This document shows positions 42,860-50,697 of a stretch of 64,000 nucleotides of DNA, piece by piece (position 1 is the first letter of the stretch; every line of letters begins with the position of its first letter). The DNA comes from CAVQBL01 sp963710715. Its GTDB lineage: Bacteria; Pseudomonadota; Gammaproteobacteria; DSM-16500. Both the position numbers and the translations under genes were made by a program. Under the pieces are notes generated by a model. It ran no database searches and had not been told where the DNA came from. It saw only the letters and a program-made list of their open reading frames with translations. The stretch lies in contig CAVQBL010000013.1 of the NCBI GenBank assembly GCA_963710715.1, positions 372,001-436,000 on the forward strand, written 5' to 3'.

Positions 42860-45182
42860 TTATGTTAATTATTTAGTCGATTGCAGAATGGCTAAACATA
42901 ATGGACAGCCGGAGCCGCTTACTGGTTTTAACCCAGCAGTGTTACGCGAGTTTATTTCTCTAAAAATGACAAAAAAAGATGATGTTGGTAGTCCTACACC
43001 ACTTCATTGGGTCGCAAGACATTGCAGTGAGCAAGTCATTGAAGCGTTACTCACACGCTTGTTGGAAATGCAAAATGCGCAGGAAGAAAAAAAATATGAT
43101 CAATCAGTATTATTGGATAATATTATAGTTTTAGTAGATGATGTAAACAATAGTACTTTGTTTCATTTCATATGCCAGAAGAATATACAAAGCCCGACTC
43201 TAATAAGTAAATTAAATTCACTGACAAGTCGTGAAGTATTCAACCAAGAATTGGAAAAACAGAATAAATTTGGAATGACACCACTGCACTGTGCTGCTAT
43301 GTGTGAAAATTCTGCTGCATTTCGGATCCTCATCGCTGCAGCGGGTTCTAAAGCAATAGGTAGCACATTAGTGATACGGGGAAAAAATCGTCACAGTAAC
43401 GTACTGCACATTGCTGCAAGAGATCAAGATTCTGCTGCATTTCGAGCTCTCATCACAACAGCAGGTTCTACAGCAGTCAGTGAAGCATTGGTGGCAGAGG
43501 TGGCAGAGGAGCGGGGTGGGTTTACAAGTTATGATCTAAAGCGTGCTGGGAAAAGGGCTGAACGGGTCATTAGGGCATTACTACCTTCAGTTCCTCCTGA
43601 CGGCGTCATTGTTGATGGAAGAAAAGCAGGACTTCATGTTATCGCGCGATATCAAGATTTTGCAGCGATTACCAAGCTAATAGAAATAGCTTCTCCTTTT
43701 GCTCTTGCCTCAAAGTGGGGCGGAGTTGCTGAGGAAAGGATTAATGGCAATAGTAAATTAAACCCTGATGAAAAAACACAGATAATAAAGTTATTTAAGG
43801 AACATTATTCTTTCGTTGAACACCCTAAAAACAGCATTCAAAATAACTCACAAGCAGCATTTATTACTTTTATTAAGCATTACTTGGGGCAAGAAACATG
43901 GTGCGATGCAGATAAATGGATTGCTCTTCTGAAAAAAGCACATTCAGCATGTCCTACTAAAGAAACTAAAGATCTCTTAGCTACTTTACTGGCGGGTCGA
44001 TGTTTGCGTCACTATAATCAAGTAAGAAAGTACAAGAAAGAGGATAGAGAGGAAAAAGATGAAAATGAAAAATATATAAATGAATTTTTTCAGAATTTAC
44101 CCATTAACAGTAGCGATATTGCTCCGCACTGCACACCTGAAGATAACTTTGCCATTGCTGACTATCTCTATCATGCACCTCGTAATCGAACTACATTACC
44201 TGTTTCACTGGCTTTATTATCGGATACACAGCTGAAAATGCGGGCACTCATGCATTGTCACGAGGCGATAAACACAGTAACTGATAGGGATCGCTATAAA
44301 AATCATAAAGTGGCAGTTGACAACGCAATTGACTTTTTAAATGCACGTACAGAAGACAAAACGTATCCTCTAACAAAAGACATAGAGTTAACCTATAAAG
44401 ATTATCAAGAGCCTATTGATAAAAAAACACGTATGCTGGAAGATATTTATAAGGAACTTAAAGTCCCTATTGCTAAAGAGAATAATAAAAAGATTATAGA
44501 TGAGATACTTGACCGTTTTTATGCAAAAAAACGAAAAGAATTCCATTCTAAACTAGAAGTAGGACCAGAGGCAAAAAAGGACACTTATCGTATTGAGAAA
44601 AATTATTATGCTACATTGCGAGAAACGTTGGGAGCATTAATTGATGAATCAAATGACAATGCATTGAAAAATTATTATCGAGAAGGTAATTTTGTCCTTT
44701 TTGAAAAGGGAGTCGGTGAGCTATCAGAATCAAGCTCCCTGATTAAAGACATACAAATACTTTTCAAGGAAATTTCTGTGGGCGAAAAAAAATTACAGGA
44801 ACAAAAATATGAAAACCCACAAGTCGCTAAAAATGATATTTTCGATAATAGTATTTTATATATTCAGTATTATACTGCTTGTCTTACGGAAATTCTTAAT
44901 CCGTCGCTTACGCTGTTTCCAAAAGCTGCTCGCGCAAAAGATGATATGTCGTCTATAGTAGAAGAGCTAAGACAATTTGCAGACCATCCAAATCGAGATA
45001 AAATTGATGTCATGATAACAAAGATCAACGATGCCTTACTTAAGTATTCCACTCCCGCAGCTACTACTTCAGACATTCGAACAATCTTGCTTAAGGAAAT
45101 AAGCACTTCTATTAACAACTTGCGTGAACCAGGAATTTCAGCACAACCTGAATTTAAAACATCACCCCTAGCTCCTGGCTAG
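42795..45182 (+). CDS. Ankyrin-repeat protein (probably lacking its true start here)
   Basis: The open frame has 795 residues but its only upstream start is a TTG with no ribosome site, overlapping the 42437 gene by 65 bases in another frame. Ankyrin-type repeats are seen at about 65-290: GSPTPLHWVARHCSEQVIEA, NSTLFHFICQKN, GMTPLHCAAMCENSAAFRIL, NVLHIAARDQDSAAFRALI and GLHVIARYQDFAAITKL. Two of them share DSAAFR, evidence of recent duplication. The remaining 500 residues are helical and unrecognised. No signal peptide or membrane segment. It is an effector candidate; its position between clpA and infA breaks a pair often found close together. Confidence 0.7.
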   Translation: MKINTWVVTLSTPPATRSAVIDYVNYLVDCRMAKHNGQPEPLTGFNPAVLREFISLKMTKKDDVGSPTPLHWVARHCSEQVIEALLTRLLEMQNAQEEKKYDQSVLLDNIIVLVDDVNNSTLFHFICQKNIQSPTLISKLNSLTSREVFNQELEKQNKFGMTPLHCAAMCENSAAFRILIAAAGSKAIGSTLVIRGKNRHSNVLHIAARDQDSAAFRALITTAGSTAVSEALVAEVAEERGGFTSYDLKRAGKRAERVIRALLPSVPPDGVIVDGRKAGLHVIARYQDFAAITKLIEIASPFALASKWGGVAEERINGNSKLNPDEKTQIIKLFKEHYSFVEHPKNSIQNNSQAAFITFIKHYLGQETWCDADKWIALLKKAHSACPTKETKDLLATLLAGRCLRHYNQVRKYKKEDREEKDENEKYINEFFQNLPINSSDIAPHCTPEDNFAIADYLYHAPRNRTTLPVSLALLSDTQLKMRALMHCHEAINTVTDRDRYKNHKVAVDNAIDFLNARTEDKTYPLTKDIELTYKDYQEPIDKKTRMLEDIYKELKVPIAKENNKKIIDEILDRFYAKKRKEFHSKLEVGPEAKKDTYRIEKNYYATLRETLGALIDESNDNALKNYYREGNFVLFEKGVGELSESSSLIKDIQILFKEISVGEKKLQEQKYENPQVAKNDIFDNSILYIQYYTACLTEILNPSLTLFPKAARAKDDMSSIVEELRQFADHPNRDKIDVMITKINDALLKYSTPAATTSDIRTILLKEISTSINNLREPGISAQPEFKTSPLAPG

Positions 45183-45230
45183 GCTTTTTACCATCATGTA
45201 GGGGTGTGGATTAGGCTTTTTGCCCTCAAA

Positions 45231-45506
45231 CTACTCCGCCACATCCGCCTGACTCTCACCGCCACTACCACCACCCGACGACTTACCATCGCGGCTACGG
45301 AATGTAATACGCCCCTTGGTTAAATCATAAGGCGTCAATTGGACAGTGACTTTATCGCCTTTCAGAATGCGAATGTAGTTTTTACGCATTTTGCCAGAGA
45401 TATGGGCAATAATAACGTGACCATTCTCTAATTGAACTCTAAACATTGTGTTAGGAAGAGTGTCTAGCACTGTTCCTTCCATTTCAATTTGCTCTTCTTT
45501 TGCCAT
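45231..45506 (-). CDS. infA: Translation initiation factor IF-1 with a C-terminal extension
   Basis: 91 residues against the usual 72. The OB-fold is standard: MAKEEQIEMEGTVLDTLPN, FRVQLENGHVIIAHISGKMR, NYIRILKGDKVTVQLTPYDL and KGRITFR. The normal protein ends near FRSR; here a Gly/Ser-rich, acidic tail of about 18 residues follows (SSGGGSGGESQADVAE). The core residues that bind the ribosomal A site are kept. The tail could be a harmless read-on or a contact surface. Confidence 0.95.
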   Translation of the reverse strand: MAKEEQIEMEGTVLDTLPNTMFRVQLENGHVIIAHISGKMRKNYIRILKGDKVTVQLTPYDLTKGRITFRSRDGKSSGGGSGGESQADVAE

Positions 45507-45583
45507 ACGGGATTAAGCCCTTATCAAAAATCAGCTTAAAATCATGCCTTAAAACAGGAAAATAAGCAAAGATTTTCGTAGTT

Positions 45584-46603
45584 TTAAATATTAATAATAA
45601 ACCGTGTTACTTCATGCATCAAATAATGAAAATCAGGATTAAATGTTAGGCGTTTATGGTGATATTTCGTTAATTTTAATTTGTAAAGAAGACGATTTAA
45701 ACTTTCTTCACCTTTGCTATACGCACCATAAATGATTTGTAAATGATTTTGTAAGTTTTCATCGATATGACTTGCATCAACAAAATCTCCTTCTTTTCCG
45801 TAATGTGGATTGGTTGTAGCCACTGGAATACACGTATGAGAAAAACTCACAATCTTAAGTTCTGGATACGCTGAGCGGCGTACGATAAGGCGCGGGTCTT
45901 CCCATTTCGTCGGTTTATTATCATATAACACTAAACGACTCTTGGAATGAGCATGTTGTTGAAAATACTCTATGCTCGCACTACTTGAAACGGTTTTATC
46001 ATCTTCGCTAATCACCATAAATACGGGACAATTTAAGCGCTTAGTTTTGCTGATGCTCGTGATTTCTTTAGTAAGTCGATACACTTGATAAGCAGCGTTA
46101 AAAGGAATAGATTGATATCGAGCATAATCATTTTCTTCTGTAATACGAAACCATTTTGCACGTTCAAAAGCCCAGCTAATACAGCGATACCAATTTGTTG
46201 TGAAATCGATAGCTGAACGAATTTTAATAGCAGGTGAAGTTAATAAGAGTCCAGCAATTTTGGGGTTCTTTAATGTGTGATAAAGCGAAAGACTCGCACC
46301 CGTTGAAAAGCCAACAAGGAAAATGTGATCCACATCTTTCTCGAGGGTAGCTATGCCATAATTTACTGCTTGTAACCAAGCTTGGTAATCAATATTTAGC
46401 AAACTGCCGGGAACAGTGCCGTGGCCGGGCAAAAGGATGGCTCGGGTTAATATTCCCTGGGATTGCAAGAATAACCCAATATCTTTCATCACAAAGGGGG
46501 AATCAAATAAGCCATGAATTAATAAAGCGCCATATTTGATTTTGCCATCAGCGCTTGGTCTTTGTGGTTGTAATTCAAATGGGCTATTGGTTTCAACAAT
46601 CAA
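45584..46603 (-). CDS. Alpha/beta hydrolase (carboxylesterase/lipase-like)
   Basis: 339 residues from a TTG at 46603. Oxyanion-loop motif LLIHGLFDSPFVM at about 28-40, nucleophile elbow GFSTGAS with Ser100, an acid in VISEDDKTV, and a late His (SFSHTCIP) make a plausible catalytic triad. No signal peptide. The true start is probably earlier: the same frame stays open for about 40 codons upstream with protein-like sequence (YPIYDLNLSFADYITKC), while the only upstream ATG (46752) is in another frame; one extra A in the run at 46714-46717 would connect them. Substrate unknown; short-chain or monoacyl esters are likely. Confidence 0.78.
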   Translation of the reverse strand: MIVETNSPFELQPQRPSADGKIKYGALLIHGLFDSPFVMKDIGLFLQSQGILTRAILLPGHGTVPGSLLNIDYQAWLQAVNYGIATLEKDVDHIFLVGFSTGASLSLYHTLKNPKIAGLLLTSPAIKIRSAIDFTTNWYRCISWAFERAKWFRITEENDYARYQSIPFNAAYQVYRLTKEITSISKTKRLNCPVFMVISEDDKTVSSSASIEYFQQHAHSKSRLVLYDNKPTKWEDPRLIVRRSAYPELKIVSFSHTCIPVATTNPHYGKEGDFVDASHIDENLQNHLQIIYGAYSKGEESLNRLLYKLKLTKYHHKRLTFNPDFHYLMHEVTRFIINI

Positions 46604-46778
46604 TTCTGCCAGAGGGTTATTTTTTAAATCAAGCCGGGTATTTCGAATCAGATCCTTGCATTTTGTGATATAGTCAGCAAAACTTAAATTAAGATCATAA
46701 ATTGGGTAATCAATTTTGGGTCTTGAAACAATTGATAATTTTTATGAAACATACAATCTACACTATTTGAGGGTAGTT

Positions 46779-47117
46779 ATGTTAAAAATTAAGTATACAG
46801 TGAGTCTGGTAAAAGTGCTGCTCATGCTATTACTATTTTGTCTTGCTCCTAGCGCTGTATTAGCAGCACAAGACACTGGGATAGGACAAATTGCAATAGG
46901 TTTAATGGAGCCAGTTGGTATTTTAACAGATTTTGTGAGTAGTGCATCTCTTATTATTGGTGCTGCATTCATATTTTCATCGATTATAAGATATAGACAA
47001 CATCGCGTTAATCCTCTGGCTATGCCAATTAGCACAGTTATTTTATTGTTCGTTATGGGTGTGCTATTGATCGTTTTACCAATTGCTTTTAGATTGACGG
47101 TGAATATACATCACTAA
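46779..47117 (+). CDS. IcmD/DotP-like Dot/Icm secretion membrane protein
   Basis: 112 residues from ATG 46779, preceded by GAGGG; a longer frame from 46716 has no ribosome site. After a signal-like segment (LLMLLLFCLAPSAVLAAQ) there is a GIGQIAIGLMEPVGILTDFV helix, a membrane helix LIIGAAFIFSSIIRY, a short basic HR-containing loop and a last membrane helix STVILLFVMGVLLIVLPIAF. This layout and the RxHRxNPLxxPIS loop resemble IcmD/DotP and related DotE/DotV proteins of the type IVB secretion system. It stands away from other icm genes, so it could be an extra paralogue. Assignment is by pattern memory and needs a profile search. Confidence 0.5.
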   Translation: MLKIKYTVSLVKVLLMLLLFCLAPSAVLAAQDTGIGQIAIGLMEPVGILTDFVSSASLIIGAAFIFSSIIRYRQHRVNPLAMPISTVILLFVMGVLLIVLPIAFRLTVNIHH

Positions 47118-47171
47118 GTACCCCGTCAAAATGAGATGCTAGATTCGGAAAAACTTATTTGACGGGGTACT
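47117..47171 (+). promoter_or_regulatory. Intercistronic hairpin between the IcmD-like and lipoprotein genes
   Basis: AGTACCCCGTCAAA (47117-47130) and TTTGACGGGGTACT (47158-47171) are perfect 14-bp complements around a 27-base loop. The left arm starts at the last base of the upstream stop codon and the right arm ends directly before AAGGAGAGA, the ribosome site of the next gene. No T-run follows, so it may be an RNA processing, stabilising or translation-control structure. Confidence 0.6.
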
Positions 47172-47182
47172 AAGGAGAGAGA

Positions 47183-47611
47183 GTGTATTTAAGTCGCAAA
47201 ATTCAACTGTTTGGCACAGGGTTATTTTCTGTATTGTGGCTGAGTGGTTGTTATCATGCTATTACATATGAATATCTTATGTCGCATCCAAAACGATTAG
47301 AAGCAGAAGCGAATCGTTGTCAGGTACAACAGGCTCAATCTTCCATTTGTGACGTTGTACAACATGCTGCAGAGGATTTTACAATGTTGGCAAATAAACG
47401 CATTGCTAATCCAGATATTTTTGGACAGGAAATTATGCAAGCAGAATTGCAGCTTGCAAATGCTTTGCAAGAACTTAATCAGCTGAAACATGACACTGGG
47501 CATGCAGACATGCAGAAATTAGCGCTTGCTGAACAGGTTTATCAAACACAACGGCAAAAAGTGGAAACCTTGCTGGCTGTTGTGGTGGCGACGAGCCCGT
47601 GGGGTAGATAA
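47183..47611 (+). CDS. Small lipoprotein
   Basis: 142 residues starting with GTG at 47183, with AAGGAGAG upstream. The lipobox LWLSGC puts the lipid-modified Cys at 23. Directly after it comes YEYLMSHPKRLEAEANRCQ, a motif Y-L-x-x-H-P-x-x-L-x(6-7)-C like that of EexN-type conjugation/T4SS entry-exclusion lipoproteins. The rest is a helical, Gln-rich region. Position after an IcmD-like gene with a shared intercistronic hairpin suggests a role with the secretion system, by inference. Confidence 0.6.
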   Translation: MYLSRKIQLFGTGLFSVLWLSGCYHAITYEYLMSHPKRLEAEANRCQVQQAQSSICDVVQHAAEDFTMLANKRIANPDIFGQEIMQAELQLANALQELNQLKHDTGHADMQKLALAEQVYQTQRQKVETLLAVVVATSPWGR

Positions 47612-47769
47612 CAGTTACCTTGAAATCTAATTAAATCTGTGTAATATTGCGCCTCGATTAACAACAAAATACTAGGTTTGGGAAGAACTCTATTGACTCA
47701 CCTGCCTGTATATTTTATAATCAATTCTTAGAAAATTTTATCGCTATTTCATTACGAGATAAATAATAC

Positions 47770-49050
47770 ATGCGTGAAACATCCAGCAAAAATGTCTGGC
47801 ATATTATTATTGGCGGGACTATAGGTAATTTAGCTGAGTGGTACAATTTTTTATTGTATGGTTATTTAGCCTCGGTTATTTCCCAATTATTTTTTCCGTT
47901 GGATAATAAATTAATGTCGCTTACATTGGCATTTACTGTGTTTGCGCTTAGTTTTTTTGCGCGGCCATTTGGTGGAATACTATTTGGTTGGATTGGAGAT
48001 ACGTATGGTCGACAGCGCGCACTGATCATTTCTCTTATGATGATGGCAGTACCGACATTTTTAATTGGTTGTTTGCCTACCTATGGCAGCATTGGTATCG
48101 CCAGTCCCATTCTGCTGTGTATTTTCCGTGTTTGTCAGGGATTATCAGCAGGGGGTGAGCACACTGGCTCAGCTATATACGTTGCCGAATATGCACCTCT
48201 TCATCGACGTGCATTATGGGTGAGTACGGTGCCAAGCAGTACTGCAATTGGTATATTAATTAGTTCAGTTGCGTCACTGCTCATCATCAATAGTTTTACT
48301 CCCGATCAACTCGTCGCATGGGGATGGCGTGTTGGATATTGGGCGGGCACTTTACTTTGTCTCGTGAGTATTTTTCTGCGTGTTACTATGCCAGAAACAC
48401 CGCACTTTCAAAAAACTCAAAAACAGAAAGCAAGTCAGCAATATTCAATTTTAACTTTAATAAAAGATTTTAAGATACTTAAAAACTTGCTCATTGTGAT
48501 TGGACTCGCAAGCAGCTGGGGGATTTATTATCAAATATTATTTATCTGGATGCCAACGTATCTTACACATGTACAACATTTTAGTCATAATGTTGCATTA
48601 CAAGTGAATAGCTTTTTTATGTTGTGTTTTGCTGGTTTAATCGTCGGCGTTGGATATTTTGCAGATTATATCAAACGTAAATCAATATTAATATTATCTT
48701 GCGTTGCTATGATTACGTTGGCTTATCCGTTATTTATAATGTTATCTTCTGGTTCTTTATGGCAAGTTTATATTGCGATGGGAATATTTACCGTAATCTT
48801 CAGCTTATATTTGCCAACCGCGTTTGTGAGTATGGTGGAATCCTTTAGTGCGGAAATTCGGTACACAGGTCTTTCTTTGGGTTTTAATATTGGATTGGCT
48901 GTTTTTGGTGGTACCTGTCCACTGATTGTGACATGGCTAATTGAAATAACAGAAAATAGTTCATCTCCAGCATTTTATATGATGTTAGCAGGAGCCGTTG
49001 CATTATTGACTTCTACGTACATTCTCGAAAAAAGAGGCCAACCCATTTGA
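47770..49050 (+). CDS. MFS transporter, metabolite:H+ symporter (MHS/ProP-like) family
   Basis: 426 residues with 12 predicted membrane helices. The MHS signature is clear: GNLAEWYNFLLYGYLASVI at the N-terminus, FARPFGGILFGWIGDTYGRQRAL between helices 2 and 3, and CRVCQGLSAGGEHTGSAIY-like sequence in helix 4. Family members import osmolytes, dicarboxylates or other small metabolites with protons. In Legionella and Coxiella several copies exist and probably feed the intracellular bacterium; substrate unresolved. Own transcription unit, convergent with rlmH. Confidence 0.87.
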   Translation: MRETSSKNVWHIIIGGTIGNLAEWYNFLLYGYLASVISQLFFPLDNKLMSLTLAFTVFALSFFARPFGGILFGWIGDTYGRQRALIISLMMMAVPTFLIGCLPTYGSIGIASPILLCIFRVCQGLSAGGEHTGSAIYVAEYAPLHRRALWVSTVPSSTAIGILISSVASLLIINSFTPDQLVAWGWRVGYWAGTLLCLVSIFLRVTMPETPHFQKTQKQKASQQYSILTLIKDFKILKNLLIVIGLASSWGIYYQILFIWMPTYLTHVQHFSHNVALQVNSFFMLCFAGLIVGVGYFADYIKRKSILILSCVAMITLAYPLFIMLSSGSLWQVYIAMGIFTVIFSLYLPTAFVSMVESFSAEIRYTGLSLGFNIGLAVFGGTCPLIVTWLIEITENSSSPAFYMMLAGAVALLTSTYILEKRGQPI

Positions 49051-49100
49051 TACTTTCTCTTTCTAAGTTCAAATTTATTCGATCACTCTATTTTTGACGA

Positions 49101-49568
49101 TTAACGATGATACGGATGCCCCTGCAAAATACTCCATGCGCGGTAAAGTTGCTCAGCCAGTAAAACCCTCACCAATGGATGCGGTAAGGTGAGAGGGGAG
49201 AGAGACCATTTTATATTCGCCTTTTTCAGACATTCACTCGCTAATCCATCAGGACCACCAATTAACATATCTACATTGTTACTATTATCGTGCCAAGTAC
49301 GTAAATTTTTTGCGAGCTGCTCCGTGCTCCAAGCTTGGCCTTTTACATCCAGTGCAACCACATGATTTCCGGGTTTGATAGCAGCAAGTAATTTTTTACC
49401 TTCTTTTTCTATGATTTGTTGGGTATTGGATTGTTTAGTGCGTTTTTCAGCGGGGATTTCAATTAACTCAAGAGTATAATCTGGAGGTAAGCGTTTAGCA
49501 TATTCTTGATAGCCAGTTGTCACCCAGTCGGGCATTTTATTCCCGATGGCGAGTATGCGAATGCGCAT
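49101..49568 (-). CDS. rlmH: 23S rRNA (pseudouridine1915-N3)-methyltransferase
   Basis: 155 residues, exact family length. SPOUT-fold enzyme that methylates pseudouridine 1915 in helix 69. MRIRILAIGNKMPDWVTTGYQEY opens the protein; VALDVKGQAWSTEQLA and MLIGGPDGLASE build the knotted SAM site; SPLTLPHPLVRVLLAEQLYRAWSILQGHPYHR is the typical end (quoted here in parts: TLPHPLVRVLL, YRAWSILQGHPYH). It overlaps the rsfS end by 32 bases. Confidence 0.97.
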   Translation of the reverse strand: MRIRILAIGNKMPDWVTTGYQEYAKRLPPDYTLELIEIPAEKRTKQSNTQQIIEKEGKKLLAAIKPGNHVVALDVKGQAWSTEQLAKNLRTWHDNSNNVDMLIGGPDGLASECLKKANIKWSLSPLTLPHPLVRVLLAEQLYRAWSILQGHPYHR

Positions 49569-49887
49569 GAGAGTCCCACAAATCTTCTAAATTATAGAAT
49601 TCTCGTGTTGCTGGTAGCATGACATGTACCACTACGTCTGATAAATCCACAATCACCCATTCACCTTCTTTTTCACCTTCCATATGAATATAGCTAATAT
49701 GGTTTTCTTTTGCTTTGGTAACGACGCTTTCAGCAAGTGATTTGACGTGGCGGTTAGAGCGGCCGCAACAGATAATCATAGAATCAGCAATGGTGGTGAG
49801 ATCGCGAATATCCAGTGTAATGAGGTCTATGGCTTTTAAGTCATTTAATGCTTCAATTGCTAAATGTTCAAGTTGTTTAGATTGCAT
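49537..49887 (-). CDS. rsfS: Ribosomal silencing factor RsfS
   Basis: 116 residues. RsfS binds L14 on the large subunit and blocks subunit joining when nutrients are low. Visible motifs: AIDLITLDIRDLTTIADSMI, CCGRSNRHVKSLAESV, GEKEGEWVIVDLSDVVVHVM and REFYNLEDLW. It lies between nadD and rlmH in the usual order. Confidence 0.96.
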   Translation of the reverse strand: MQSKQLEHLAIEALNDLKAIDLITLDIRDLTTIADSMIICCGRSNRHVKSLAESVVTKAKENHISYIHMEGEKEGEWVIVDLSDVVVHVMLPATREFYNLEDLWDSHAHSHTRHRE

Positions 49888-49915
49888 GCCTTATTTTCAT
49901 CTCCTCACTCATATA

Positions 49916-50572
49916 TTATATATGACTAATACTATATACGCCATGTTGTTGAATATATTCATATACGCTATCCGGCAACAAATACCGTGGATTTCTCCCC
50001 ATCGCAATCTGCTTGCGAATGTCAGTTGCGGAAATTTCTAACGAAGTCACAGGATGCATTAAAATATGACCCGCTAGTGTTTCGTGTAATGCTAAAGGGC
50101 TATTTACGAGGCGGTTTTTAATCAGCTCCGCAATAATACCTGTCTGTGGTAAGTGATAAAAAGGTCGATGGGCAACTACTAAATGAGCGAGTTTCAAAAT
50201 ATCTTCATAACGATGCCAGCTCGGAAAATTTAATAGCGCATCAATGCCAATGATAACGCACAAAGGTGTGTGTGGCAGTTTTTTACGTAATATTTCCAAC
50301 GTATCAATAGTATAAGAAGGCCCTTTACGTTGGATTTCGCAGCTATCAATGCGTAAAGAGGGCTCGTTTGCTATCGCTTGTTGCACCATAGCAAGCCTTT
50401 GTTCAGGTGTAGCGACAGGTGCTTTACGGTGCATGGGTTGATAGCAGGGAATAATCAAGACTTCAGCAAGATCAAGCGTTTGACGCAATTCAAGCGCAGT
50501 CCGTAAGTGCCCGAAATGAATGGGGTCGAATGTGCCACCTAAAATACCAGTAGGCTGTTGTAAGTTATGCAT
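49916..50572 (-). CDS. nadD: Nicotinate-nucleotide adenylyltransferase
   Basis: 218 residues. NadD adenylates nicotinate mononucleotide in NAD synthesis. The nucleotidyltransferase motif GGTFDPIHFGHLRTALEL is at residues 12-29, followed by IIPCYQPMHRKAPVATPEQR, VIIGIDALLNFPSWHRY and the C-terminal ISATDIRKQIAMG (family SSTxIR). In most relatives holA lies just upstream on the same strand; here two foreign genes separate them. The first about 25 bp of nadD are duplicated at about 53856-53885. Confidence 0.96.
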   Translation of the reverse strand: MHNLQQPTGILGGTFDPIHFGHLRTALELRQTLDLAEVLIIPCYQPMHRKAPVATPEQRLAMVQQAIANEPSLRIDSCEIQRKGPSYTIDTLEILRKKLPHTPLCVIIGIDALLNFPSWHRYEDILKLAHLVVAHRPFYHLPQTGIIAELIKNRLVNSPLALHETLAGHILMHPVTSLEISATDIRKQIAMGRNPRYLLPDSVYEYIQQHGVYSISHI

Positions 50573-50627
50573 TTTTTAAGAGCTTCCTCTTTATGCTATC
50601 TTTTTTAATTATACCTTATGTTGCTGT

Positions 50628-50660
50628 TTTAAGCTTGCCTTAAGTTTGCACACGTATAAT
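50628..50660 (+). promoter_or_regulatory. PmrA-type box with -10 element, effector gene 1
   Basis: TTTAAG-CTTGC-CTTAAG fits the PmrA box YTTAAK-N5-YTTAAK (50628 onward), with further TT steps at the expected spacing. A perfect TATAAT (50655-50660) lies 8 bases after the box, so the box takes the place of a -35 element. The start codon is at 50698. Confidence 0.68.
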
Positions 50661-50697
50661 AGAAAATCTTTCAATTCAAATATTTAAGGTTATTCTT

